Part shown: piece by piece, positions 17,290-24,536 of the stretch
How positions within the stretch are numbered: position 1 is the stretch's first letter
Layout of the letters: the number at the start of each line of letters is the position of its first letter
Assembly (NCBI GenBank): GCA_015067925.1
Contig: SVLN01000015.1
Span: forward strand, 1 to 32,312
Direction of reading: 5' to 3'
Source: Oscillospiraceae bacterium
GTDB taxonomy: Bacteria; Bacillota; Clostridia; Oscillospirales; Oscillospiraceae
Length of the DNA stretch: 32,312 nucleotides
Position numbers and translations under genes: made by a program
Notes under the pieces: model-generated
Seen by the model: only the letters and a program-made list of their open reading frames with translations
Databases searched by the model: none
What the model was told of the DNA's origin: nothing

Positions 17290-17811
17290 ATGAAACACTC
17301 AACTCAGAAAATGACAATGGCAGGCTTGTTTGCGGCGCTATGCTGCGTTATGACCATGGTGATTCAGATTCCATCGCCCACAGGCTATGTGAACCTGGGT
17401 GACTGTATGGTACTTCTCGGAGCCGTGGCCTTGGGGCCTGTTTATGGTACCGCAGCCGGCGCAGTCGGCTCTGCGCTGGCAGACATCCTTCTCGGATGGG
17501 CGGCCTTTGCTCCGGGTACCTTTGTGATCAAGGGAGGTTCTGCCCTGATCGCCGCCCTGCTCTTTGGCCTGATCCGTCACCCAAACAGCAAAGTCGGCGT
17601 TTTGATGCAGATCGTTTTCTTCGTTCTGGCTGAACTGTGGATGGCTGTTGGCTACTTTGTATATGAGTCTCTCATCCTGGGCTACGGCATGGCTGCTGTG
17701 GAAAGCATTCCGGGAAACCTGATGCAAGGTCTGGTTGGTGTGGTGCTGGCTGTGATATTGCACCGCCTGATGGCAAAAACACCACTATTTAACAAGGAGA
17801 GTAAAGTCTGA
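17290..17811 (+). CDS. ECF transporter S component (substrate unknown)
   Basis: A 173-residue membrane protein with five to six hydrophobic segments, of the substrate-binding S-component type that works with a shared EcfAA'T module to import vitamins or similar small molecules. Family-like features are the N-terminal MAGLFAALCCVMTMVIQIPSP helix, the VNLGDCMVLLGAVALGPVYG segment and the ADILLGWA region. The energising genes are not in the window. ATG 17290 has GAGGAG 9 bases upstream; the in-frame TTG 17206 lies before the promoter -10 and is rejected. Its stop overlaps the next start by one base (TGATG). The substrate cannot be assigned. Confidence 0.85.
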   Translation: MKHSTQKMTMAGLFAALCCVMTMVIQIPSPTGYVNLGDCMVLLGAVALGPVYGTAAGAVGSALADILLGWAAFAPGTFVIKGGSALIAALLFGLIRHPNSKVGVLMQIVFFVLAELWMAVGYFVYESLILGYGMAAVESIPGNLMQGLVGVVLAVILHRLMAKTPLFNKESKV

Positions 17812-18353
17812 TGGATATGATTACAAAACAGGCAAATACTGCTGTTAGAGAATTGTTTGAAGCTGCCGGAATCAAGCCAGGCCAACTGCTGGTGATCGGC
17901 TGCTCGTCCAGTGAGATCGTGGGCGAGAAGATCGGTAAGGGTTCCAGCATGGATGCTGCTCAGGCAGTTTGGGCGGGCATCGCACCTGTCCTGGCTGAAT
18001 ACGGCGTTGCCATTGCTGCCCAGTGCTGTGAGCACCTTAATCGTGCCATCATCATGGAGCGTGCCGAAGCAGAGAAGCGCGGTTATGAAATTGTCAATGT
18101 GATTCCCCAGCCCAAGGCCGGCGGTTCTTTCGCGGTGACGGTTTACAACAACCTGGTGGATCCCGTTGCGGTAGAAGCCTGCCAGGCGGATGCCGGCTTG
18201 GATATTGGCGGAACTCTGATTGGCATGCACTTAAAACGCGTCGCGGTTCCTGTCCGCCTGAGCCTGAATCATATTGGGCAGGCCCTGCTGCTGTGCGCCC
18301 GCACCCGTCCGAAGTTCATCGGCGGCAGCCGAGCCGTCTACGCCGAGGCCTAA
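17811..18353 (+). CDS. ywlG: YwlG/UPF0340 (TIGR01440) family protein
   Basis: A 180-residue protein resembling B. subtilis YwlG, family UPF0340, function unknown. Recognisable blocks are VIGCSSSEIVGEKIGKGSS, QCCEHLNRAIIMERA and DIGGTLIGMHLKRVAVP. In Bacillus, ywlG lies in the same region as prfA and ywlC (tsaC), and here it is about 0.8 kb from prfA-tsaC, a partial conservation of order. It is translationally coupled to the ECF gene. Its TAA overlaps the TAG of the convergent deacetylase gene by 4 bases (18350-18353), with no terminator hairpin between them. Confidence 0.87.
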   Translation: MDMITKQANTAVRELFEAAGIKPGQLLVIGCSSSEIVGEKIGKGSSMDAAQAVWAGIAPVLAEYGVAIAAQCCEHLNRAIIMERAEAEKRGYEIVNVIPQPKAGGSFAVTVYNNLVDPVAVEACQADAGLDIGGTLIGMHLKRVAVPVRLSLNHIGQALLLCARTRPKFIGGSRAVYAEA

Positions 18354-18997
18354 AGCTCGTCCAGCGTGACGAATTCATACCCCTGCTGCCGCAGCGCGTG
18401 GATGATCGTAGCGGTGGCATAGACGGTCTGCAGATCCAGATCGTGAAGCAGGATAATACTCTCGCCGCTGGTTTGCGTAAGCACACCGGCGGCGATTTTG
18501 TTTGCATCCTTGTAGCGCCAATCCTCCGGATCCACGTTCCATAGAACGGTCCGAAGTCCCAGATTGGCTGCAATGGCCTCCAACTGTGGATTGGTAAAGC
18601 CATAGGGCGGGCGGAAATGGTGCACACGTTGGCCCGTGATTTCCGTCACAGCGTTGATGCTGTCCGTCAGTTCAAAGCGCATCGCGTCTTCACTCAGAAC
18701 ATCCATCTGTACATGGGTGCTGCCATGCACACCGATGGTGTGGCCACGCTCTGCAATCTTTTTGGTCAACTCCGGATATTCCCGCACGCGATAAGCGCAC
18801 AGGAAAAACGTGGCCGGTACACCCTCCCGATCCAGCAGAGTAAGAAGCGTCTCTGTCACACTGCCGTTTGGGCCGTCGTCGTAGGTGAGGGCGACACGCT
18901 TGCGCTGTGTGCCGTCGGAAGAGGCAAGGGCAGAAGAGAGACAGAATATGAGTGCGAGAATGAGGGAGACTAGTCGGACAAAATGGCGTTTTTTCAT
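18350..18997 (-). CDS. Secreted polysaccharide deacetylase (NodB domain)
   Basis: A 215-residue secreted protein: signal peptide about 1-25 (basic start, hydrophobic core, ALA-S cleavage), then a NodB deacetylase domain. Motif 1 is TYDDGP with Asp40-Asp41, motif 2 is HGSTH (His91, His95) and motif 3 is RPPYG (129-133). All metal and catalytic residues are present, so a working deacetylase of peptidoglycan, chitooligosaccharide or another polymer is likely. I chose the ATG at 18997 because it begins a standard signal peptide and has GGTGAT upstream; the longer frame to 19288 would bury the signal peptide and run into the prfA promoter. No clear promoter was found. Confidence 0.9.
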   Translation of the reverse strand: MKKRHFVRLVSLILALIFCLSSALASSDGTQRKRVALTYDDGPNGSVTETLLTLLDREGVPATFFLCAYRVREYPELTKKIAERGHTIGVHGSTHVQMDVLSEDAMRFELTDSINAVTEITGQRVHHFRPPYGFTNPQLEAIAANLGLRTVLWNVDPEDWRYKDANKIAAGVLTQTSGESIILLHDLDLQTVYATATIIHALRQQGYEFVTLDEL

Positions 18998-19100
18998 GTA
19001 GATCACCAACGTGTTTGTCATTTTTGAAAGAATGTCGGATCTTAGTGTTCGCAAATATCGTGGTTCGGTGCGTGGAATTTTCAGGAGAAGCGCAAATTGG

Positions 19101-19129
19101 TTTACATTTGCATTGAAAAATGGTATTCT
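19101..19129 (+). promoter_or_regulatory. Promoter for prfA-tsaC-coaE
   Basis: TTTACA (19101-19106), 17-base spacer, TATTCT (19124-19129) preceded by TGG (extended -10). Confidence 0.72.
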
Positions 19130-19158
19130 ATTGGAAGAAATCAGAAAGGAGCCGTACG

Positions 19159-20238
19159 ATGCTGGAAAAACTGCGATTGGTGGAGCAACGCTATGCCGAA
19201 ATGGCCGAGCGTACATCTCAGCCTGATTTTTATTCCGATGCCAAGGCAGCCGCGCGGCTGCTGAAAGAACAGAAAAGCCTGGAACCATTAATCAACGCAT
19301 ACCGGGCATACTTAAAAACGGATGCGGAGCTTTCCGATCTGCGTCAGATGCTGGACGGGCAGTTGGACCCTGAGTTCCGCGATCTGTGCCAGGAGGAGTT
19401 CCAAGCGGCCAAGCAGAAGCTTGCTGATCTGGAACAGGAACTCAAAATCCTGCTTTTGCCCAAGGATCCCAACGATGATAAGAACGTCATTGTGGAGATC
19501 CGCGCGGGCGTGGGCGGAGAAGAGAGCGCTCTGTTTGCCCACTCGCTGCATCGCATGTATTCTATGTATGCCGAGTCCCGCCACTGGAACGTGGAGCTTC
19601 TGAATCTGAACGAAACCGAACTGGGCGGCGTGAAGGAAGTCACCTTCTCCATTTCCGGTGAGGGTGCGTATTCCCGGATGAAGTTTGAAAGCGGCGTACA
19701 CCGCGTCCAGCGCGTTCCTGAGACGGAATCCGGTGGCCGAATCCACACCTCCACCGCCACTGTGGCTGTCCTTCCCGAAATGGACGAGGCCGAGGTGGAG
19801 ATTCGCCCTGAGGATGTGAAAATGGATGTGTTCCGCGCCTCCGGCGCCGGCGGCCAGCACGTCAATAAAACCTCCTCCGCTGTTCGTCTGACCCATATCC
19901 CTACGGGCACCGTGGTGGAGTGCCAGCAGGAGCGCAGCCAGGTGCAGAACCGCCAGAAGGCCATGAATATGCTGGCTTCCATCCTGTATCAGGCGGAACA
20001 GGAGCGCATCAGCAGCGCATACTCTGCCGACCGCAAGAGTCAGGTGGGCACCGGCATGCGCAATGAGCGCATCCGCACTTATAATTTCCCCCAGGGCCGC
20101 GTGACCGATCACCGCATCGGCCTGACCCTGTATCAGATCGAATCCATCATGGATGGCGATATTGACGCCCTGATCGACGCATTGGTAACCGCAGATCAGG
20201 CGGAAAAACTGCAGAGAAGTGAGATGGACCCCACGTGA
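19159..20238 (+). CDS. prfA: Peptide chain release factor 1
   Basis: RF1 reads UAA and UAG and triggers peptide release. The 359-residue length is standard. The stop-codon recognition tripeptide region reads Pro187-Glu188-Thr189 (PxT type, RF1), and the catalytic GGQ is at 231-233 in RASGAGGQHVNKTSSAVR. AAAGGAG precedes ATG 19159; the upstream in-frame ATG at 19120 lies in the promoter -10 region. It overlaps tsaC by 4 bases (GTGA). The RF methyltransferase gene prmC, usually next to prfA in Firmicutes, is absent here. Confidence 0.96.
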   Translation: MLEKLRLVEQRYAEMAERTSQPDFYSDAKAAARLLKEQKSLEPLINAYRAYLKTDAELSDLRQMLDGQLDPEFRDLCQEEFQAAKQKLADLEQELKILLLPKDPNDDKNVIVEIRAGVGGEESALFAHSLHRMYSMYAESRHWNVELLNLNETELGGVKEVTFSISGEGAYSRMKFESGVHRVQRVPETESGGRIHTSTATVAVLPEMDEAEVEIRPEDVKMDVFRASGAGGQHVNKTSSAVRLTHIPTGTVVECQQERSQVQNRQKAMNMLASILYQAEQERISSAYSADRKSQVGTGMRNERIRTYNFPQGRVTDHRIGLTLYQIESIMDGDIDALIDALVTADQAEKLQRSEMDPT

Positions 20239-21257
20239 ACACCCTGTTTTTACCCGCTGATGCCCCAAATACTGTAACTGTAGCGGCCGAGATCATCCGT
20301 TCCGGTGGCCTGGTGGCCATTCCCACGGAGACGGTCTACGGCCTGGGCGCCAACGGCCTGAATGAAGACGCCGTGCGCCGCATTTTTGAGGCCAAGGGCC
20401 GCCCTCAGGATAATCCTCTGATTCTGCACATTGCCAAGGCAGAACAGATGGAGGACTTCTGCGAGGATGTGCCGCGTGTGGCTTATGACCTGGCTGATGC
20501 ATTCTGGCCCGGTCCGTTGACCCTGGTGCTCAAGTGCAAACCCATCGTGCCCAAGCGCACTACGGCTGGCTTGGATACGGTTGCCATCCGCTGCCCGGAT
20601 CATGATGTGACCCGGGCCATCATTGCTGCCTCCGGTGTTCCTGTGGCGGCGCCGTCTGGCAATACCTCCGGGCGTCCCAGTCCCACGAAAGCCAGCCATA
20701 TGGTGGAGGACATGAACGGAAAAATCGAGGCCATCGTCGACGGCGGCAGCTGCGGCATCGGCGTGGAATCCACCATCCTGGATCTGACGGTGACGCCGCC
20801 CCGTCTGCTGCGTCCCGGCGGTATGCCGGTGGAAAAACTGGCACAGATCGTGGGCGAAATTGCCGTGGATGATGCAGTAATCCGTCCCATGAAGGAAGGG
20901 GAGAAGCCCCGTGCTCCCGGCATGAAGTACCGCCACTATGCCCCCAAAGCACCTGTTACGGTACTCACGGGCACCGGTGCTGACACCGCGGCCTATATTG
21001 CCGAGCAGGTTCAGCCGGGGGACGGCGTGATCTGCTTCCAGGAGTATGCGCCAATGTTCCCGGATTGTGTTGTGCAGCCCATTGGCGAAGAGGTCGATGA
21101 TCTGGCCCATGCCCAGCGGGTATTCGACGCACTGCGCGCCTTTGACGGCACCGATGTGCCGCGCATCTTTGCCCAGTGCCCGCCGGAACAGGGCCTGGGG
21201 CTGGCAGTGGCAAACCGCCTGAAAAAGGCGGCAGGCTTCCATGTGATTGCGCTGTAA
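20235..21257 (+). CDS. tsaC: L-threonylcarbamoyladenylate synthase (Sua5/YwlC type)
   Basis: The enzyme makes threonylcarbamoyl-AMP from threonine, bicarbonate and ATP for the t6A37 modification of tRNAs that read ANN codons. The N-terminal YrdC domain shows IPTETVYGLGANG (near 31), KGRPQDNPLILH and SGNTSGRPSPT. The 340-residue length includes the extra C-terminal Sua5 domain (about 225-340), so it is the long type. The GTG start overlaps the prfA stop as GTGA, indicating coupling. coaE begins 11 bases later. Confidence 0.95.
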   Translation: MNTLFLPADAPNTVTVAAEIIRSGGLVAIPTETVYGLGANGLNEDAVRRIFEAKGRPQDNPLILHIAKAEQMEDFCEDVPRVAYDLADAFWPGPLTLVLKCKPIVPKRTTAGLDTVAIRCPDHDVTRAIIAASGVPVAAPSGNTSGRPSPTKASHMVEDMNGKIEAIVDGGSCGIGVESTILDLTVTPPRLLRPGGMPVEKLAQIVGEIAVDDAVIRPMKEGEKPRAPGMKYRHYAPKAPVTVLTGTGADTAAYIAEQVQPGDGVICFQEYAPMFPDCVVQPIGEEVDDLAHAQRVFDALRAFDGTDVPRIFAQCPPEQGLGLAVANRLKKAAGFHVIAL

Positions 21258-21268
21258 GGGGTGACAGA

Positions 21269-23254
21269 ATGAAAATCATCGGTATCACCGGCGGCACCGG
21301 ATCCGGCAAGACCACGGCGCTGCGAGTTGTGCAGCGTTTGGGCGGCTGCGTGATTGACTGCGACGCGCTGTACCACGAAATGCTGAAAACGGATGAGAAG
21401 CTGCTTTCTGCCATCGATGCGGCCTTCCCCGGTGTAGTGCAAGACGGCGCACTGAACCGCAAAAAGTTGGGCAGTATCGTTTTCTCAGATGCAACTTTGT
21501 TGGAAAAACTCAGCGCTGTGACCGACCCCATCGTTCATGCTCGGGTTCTTTCAATTCTTGAAACAGAACAACAAAACGGCAGAACGCTTGCTGCGGTGGA
21601 TGCCATCCGCCTGCATGAGAGCGGCCTGGGAAAACTCTGCTGTGCAACGGTAGCCGTTACTGCGCCGGTAGAGGTGCGTGTGGCGCGCCTGATCGCCCGG
21701 GAGGGCATCACAGAGGACTACGCCAGAAGCCGCATTGCTGCCCAGAAGTCGGATGACGAGTTCCGGGCTCTGTGTGACTATGTGTTGGAAAACGACGCAG
21801 AGGAAGCTGCGTTTTCACAGCGCTGCGAGGCGCTGCTTAGCAAGATTTTAGAGGAGGATAATACCATGAGTGAAGGAAAGTTCAAGGCTGAGCGCGAGGC
21901 GCTGTTGTACGAGCCGAAGCACGGCTATGAGTCTCTGACTGCTGAGCAGGCAGCAGAAATGCAGGAGTACTGCAAGGCTTATATGCAGTTCATCGACGCC
22001 GGCAAGACCGAGCGTGAGTGCGTGGATGAGTGCATCCGTCAGGCCGAGGCCGCCGGCTTCGTGGCCTGGGAGCCTGGCAAGACCTACGCCCCCGGCGACA
22101 AGATCTACGCCAACAACCGTGGCAAAGCTGCGATTTTCGCCGTTGTGGGTTCTCAGCCCGCATCCGAGGGCGTGAACATCACCGCCGCCCACATTGACTC
22201 CCCGCGTCTGGACCTGAAGCCCAACCCTCTGTATGAAGAGGCCGAACTGGCTCTGTTCAAGACTCACTACTACGGCGGCGTGAAGAAGTATCAGTGGACT
22301 GTCACGCCCCTGGCCATCCACGGCGTTGTGACCCGCCGCGACGGCGAGACCGTCAAGGTCGTGATTGGCGAGGATGACAATGATCCCATCTTCTGCGTGA
22401 CGGATCTTCTGATCCACCTGTCCGGCGATCAGATGAAGAAGTCCCTGGCTGACGGTATCTCCGGCGAGCAGCTGAATGTTTTGCTGGGTTCTACTCCGTT
22501 GGAAGGCGACGAGGGCGGCGAGCGCATCAAGTTCCACATTCTCAAGCTCCTGAACGAGAAGTACGGCATCGTAGAGCAGGATTTCTACTCCGCGGAGCTG
22601 ACCATTGTCCCGGCTCTGAAGGCCCGCGAAGTGGGTCTCGATCGCAGCATGATCGGTGCTTACGGCCATGACGACCGCGTCTGCGCTTATGCTGAGTTCT
22701 ACCCCATGCTGAGCCTGGATACCCCGGACAAGACCGCCGTGTGCATCCTGGCCGATAAGGAAGAGGTTGGTTCCTCCGGCGTTACCGGTATGACCAGCCG
22801 CTACTTCGAGTATTTCATGGAGACCATCTGCGGCGGCTCTGCCCGCAATTGCTTCGCCAATTCCAAGTGCCTGTCCGCGGACGTCTGCAACGCCTTCGAT
22901 CCCACTTTCCCGGAAGTCTCCGATCGCCGCAACAACGCTTTCTTCAATCGTGGCGTGGGCCTGTTCAAGTACACCGGTTCCCGCGGCAAGAGCGGCTCCT
23001 CCGATGCGACCTCCGAGCTCGTTGGTTACTTCACCCGCCTGTTTGATCAGAACGGCGTGCAGTGGCAGATGGGCGAGCTGGGTCGCGTGGATCAGGGCGG
23101 CGGCGGCACCGTGGCTGCCATCATGGCAAACCGCAACATTGATACCCTGGATGCCGGCGTTCCTGTTCTGTGTATGCATGCTCCTTATGAGATCGTTGCC
23201 AAGTATGACTGCTACATGACCATGCTGGCCATGAAGGTTTTCTACAATGCTTAA
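21269..23254 (+). CDS. coaE: Dephospho-CoA kinase reading in frame into an M18 aminopeptidase
   Basis: Residues 1-199 are a full CoaE, the enzyme that phosphorylates dephospho-CoA in the last step of CoA synthesis: P-loop GGTGSGKT (8-15), DCDALYHEML, the family's middle domain and the AREGITEDYARSRIAAQ segment. No stop codon separates it from the M18 aminopeptidase, which begins at Met200 in the same frame, giving 661 residues in total. ATG 21269 has AAGGGGTG upstream. The linker LLSKILEEDNT holds a GAGGAGG for the aminopeptidase. A single-base loss in TTTT (21846-21849) would put TAG directly after Ile193 of CoaE and give two normal separate genes, so a sequence error or recent indel is possible. 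Real fusion or mis-annotation cannot be settled here. Confidence 0.8.
   Translation: MKIIGITGGTGSGKTTALRVVQRLGGCVIDCDALYHEMLKTDEKLLSAIDAAFPGVVQDGALNRKKLGSIVFSDATLLEKLSAVTDPIVHARVLSILETEQQNGRTLAAVDAIRLHESGLGKLCCATVAVTAPVEVRVARLIAREGITEDYARSRIAAQKSDDEFRALCDYVLENDAEEAAFSQRCEALLSKILEEDNTMSEGKFKAEREALLYEPKHGYESLTAEQAAEMQEYCKAYMQFIDAGKTERECVDECIRQAEAAGFVAWEPGKTYAPGDKIYANNRGKAAIFAVVGSQPASEGVNITAAHIDSPRLDLKPNPLYEEAELALFKTHYYGGVKKYQWTVTPLAIHGVVTRRDGETVKVVIGEDDNDPIFCVTDLLIHLSGDQMKKSLADGISGEQLNVLLGSTPLEGDEGGERIKFHILKLLNEKYGIVEQDFYSAELTIVPALKAREVGLDRSMIGAYGHDDRVCAYAEFYPMLSLDTPDKTAVCILADKEEVGSSGVTGMTSRYFEYFMETICGGSARNCFANSKCLSADVCNAFDPTFPEVSDRRNNAFFNRGVGLFKYTGSRGKSGSSDATSELVGYFTRLFDQNGVQWQMGELGRVDQGGGGTVAAIMANRNIDTLDAGVPVLCMHAPYEIVAKYDCYMTMLAMKVFYNA
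21866..23254 (+). CDS. M18 family aminopeptidase (internal start within the coaE frame)
   Basis: From ATG 21866 the product is 462 residues, the usual size for M18 aspartyl/leucyl aminopeptidases. GAGGAGG at 21851-21857 lies 8 bases upstream, so a stand-alone enzyme is expected whatever happens with the fused frame. Motifs: AHIDSPRLDLKP (His and Asp zinc ligands), LADKEEVGSSG (catalytic and zinc-binding glutamates), CNAFDPTFPEV, and the C-terminal CMHAPYEIVAKYD histidine. It is a cytoplasmic, two-zinc enzyme that trims N-terminal residues from peptides. A terminator begins 11 bases after the stop. Confidence 0.92.
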   Translation: MSEGKFKAEREALLYEPKHGYESLTAEQAAEMQEYCKAYMQFIDAGKTERECVDECIRQAEAAGFVAWEPGKTYAPGDKIYANNRGKAAIFAVVGSQPASEGVNITAAHIDSPRLDLKPNPLYEEAELALFKTHYYGGVKKYQWTVTPLAIHGVVTRRDGETVKVVIGEDDNDPIFCVTDLLIHLSGDQMKKSLADGISGEQLNVLLGSTPLEGDEGGERIKFHILKLLNEKYGIVEQDFYSAELTIVPALKAREVGLDRSMIGAYGHDDRVCAYAEFYPMLSLDTPDKTAVCILADKEEVGSSGVTGMTSRYFEYFMETICGGSARNCFANSKCLSADVCNAFDPTFPEVSDRRNNAFFNRGVGLFKYTGSRGKSGSSDATSELVGYFTRLFDQNGVQWQMGELGRVDQGGGGTVAAIMANRNIDTLDAGVPVLCMHAPYEIVAKYDCYMTMLAMKVFYNA

Positions 23255-23265
23255 ATGAAACAAAG

Positions 23266-23302
23266 AATCCCTCCCGGCATAAACTGGCCGGGAGGGATTT
23301 TT
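23266..23302 (+). terminator. Terminator whose right arm contains the next gene's ribosome binding site
   Basis: AATCCCTCCCGGC (23266-23278) pairs perfectly with GCCGGGAGGGATT (23287-23299) across an 8-base loop, and the T run spans 23298-23302. GGGAGGG (23290-23296) in the right arm is 6 bases before the M14 gene's ATG at 23303. Confidence 0.88.
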
Positions 23303-24502
23303 ATGGATATTCAGGAACTTGCTCTGCAGCGTGCCGGCGCTGCAGATTGGCGGACCTTTCAGCGAATGCAAGGCTTGACCGTCACGGGGGATATGGATCA
23401 GGCCACGCGTCAAGCGCTCATGCCGTATCTGGTGGGTTATACGACAGAGCGAATCCAGGCGGGGGATACGTTGTATCTGCTTGCCCAACGCTTTGGAACC
23501 ACAGTGCAAGCAATCAAAACAGCAAATCCCGGCCTACAGGAGAAGAACCTGCCGATCGGTCGGGTTCTGACAATTCCCCTGGTGTTCGATGTTGTACCCA
23601 CCAATGTGCCGTTTACATCCCAGGTGCTGCAATACTGCATTCGTGGACTTACCGCACGGTATCCTTTTCTGGCTGCGCAGGACATTGCACGTACCAAACA
23701 AGGAAAACCCGTGACGCTGTTGCGCGTGGGAACCGGTCCTCGCCGGGTGTTTTATAATGCCTCGCACCATGCAAATGAGTGGATCACAACGCCGCTGCTG
23801 ATGAAGTTTCTGGAAGATTGCTGCAAGGCAATTTCGATCTCCGGTCAAATCATGGATGTGGATGCAAAGGCGCTCTTTGCCGGGGTGAGTTTGTACATGG
23901 TTCCCATGGTAAATCCGGACGGCGTGGATCTTGTGACTGGGTTTTATGCTAAGAACAGCATGGTCTATCAGGATGCGCAGAGACTTGCAGAAAACTATCC
24001 TGCTATTGCGTTCCCGGATGGATGGAAGGCGAACCTCAATGGTGTTGATTTGAACCTGAACTATCCTGCAGGCTGGGAAGAGGCCAAACGCATCAAGGCA
24101 GAACATGGGTTCACGGGCCCTGCGCCTCGAGATTTTGTGGGTCTTGCGCCCTTGGATCAACCGGAGAGCGCTGCTATGGCGGAGTGGACCAAACGGATTG
24201 ACCCGGCGTTGACCCTGTCCTATCACACCCAAGGCAGAGTGATTTACTGGAAGTATCTGGATATGGAGCCGCCCGGCGCCAGGGAACTGGGAGAACTGTT
24301 CGGCCAGGTGAGCGGTTACGCCCTGGAGGATACGCCCTATGCTTCCGGTTTTGCAGGCTACAAGGACTGGTTCATCCAGGAGTATAACCGCCCGGGGTAT
24401 ACCGTCGAGGTTGGATTTGGGGAGAATCCGCTGCCCCTGAGCCAATTCGACGAGATCTATGAAGAGAATCTTGGAATCCTGATTTTGGGTATGACAGGCT
24501 AA
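23303..24502 (+). CDS. LysM and M14 metallopeptidase, likely gamma-D-glutamyl-diamino acid endopeptidase
   Basis: A 399-residue protein. About residues 1-45 look like a peptidoglycan-binding helix bundle (FQRMQGLTVTGDMDQATRQALM), about 48-95 is one LysM domain (IQAGDTLYLLAQRFGTTV), and from about 105 an M14 carboxypeptidase-type domain follows: HHANEW supplies the His and Glu zinc ligands, SYHTQG the third histidine and EVGFGE the catalytic glutamate. This layout matches the endopeptidase I type that cleaves the gamma-D-Glu to diamino acid bond of cell-wall peptides. No signal peptide is visible, so it may act in the cytoplasm on recycled muropeptides. ATG 23303 is chosen over ATG 23255, which would translate the terminator. 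Confidence 0.88.
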   Translation: MDIQELALQRAGAADWRTFQRMQGLTVTGDMDQATRQALMPYLVGYTTERIQAGDTLYLLAQRFGTTVQAIKTANPGLQEKNLPIGRVLTIPLVFDVVPTNVPFTSQVLQYCIRGLTARYPFLAAQDIARTKQGKPVTLLRVGTGPRRVFYNASHHANEWITTPLLMKFLEDCCKAISISGQIMDVDAKALFAGVSLYMVPMVNPDGVDLVTGFYAKNSMVYQDAQRLAENYPAIAFPDGWKANLNGVDLNLNYPAGWEEAKRIKAEHGFTGPAPRDFVGLAPLDQPESAAMAEWTKRIDPALTLSYHTQGRVIYWKYLDMEPPGARELGELFGQVSGYALEDTPYASGFAGYKDWFIQEYNRPGYTVEVGFGENPLPLSQFDEIYEENLGILILGMTG

Positions 24503-24533
24503 AAAATAAGCAGGCAGCATTTGCTGCCTGCTT
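24501..24533 (-). terminator. Terminator of the CDF transporter gene (possibly bidirectional)
   Basis: AAGCAGGCAG (24508-24517) pairs with CTGCCTGCTT (24524-24533). On the minus strand the hairpin is followed by TATTTTTT, a good T run; on the plus strand the tail is weaker. Confidence 0.85.
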
Positions 24534-24536
24534 TGC

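Noticed and set aside
18998..19288. Upstream extension of the deacetylase frame
   Set aside because: It would hide the signal peptide and runs through the prfA promoter and start.
21848..23509. Long open frame on - opposite the M18 gene (553 codons)
   Set aside because: Antisense shadow caused by strong codon bias; it runs through the terminator hairpin.
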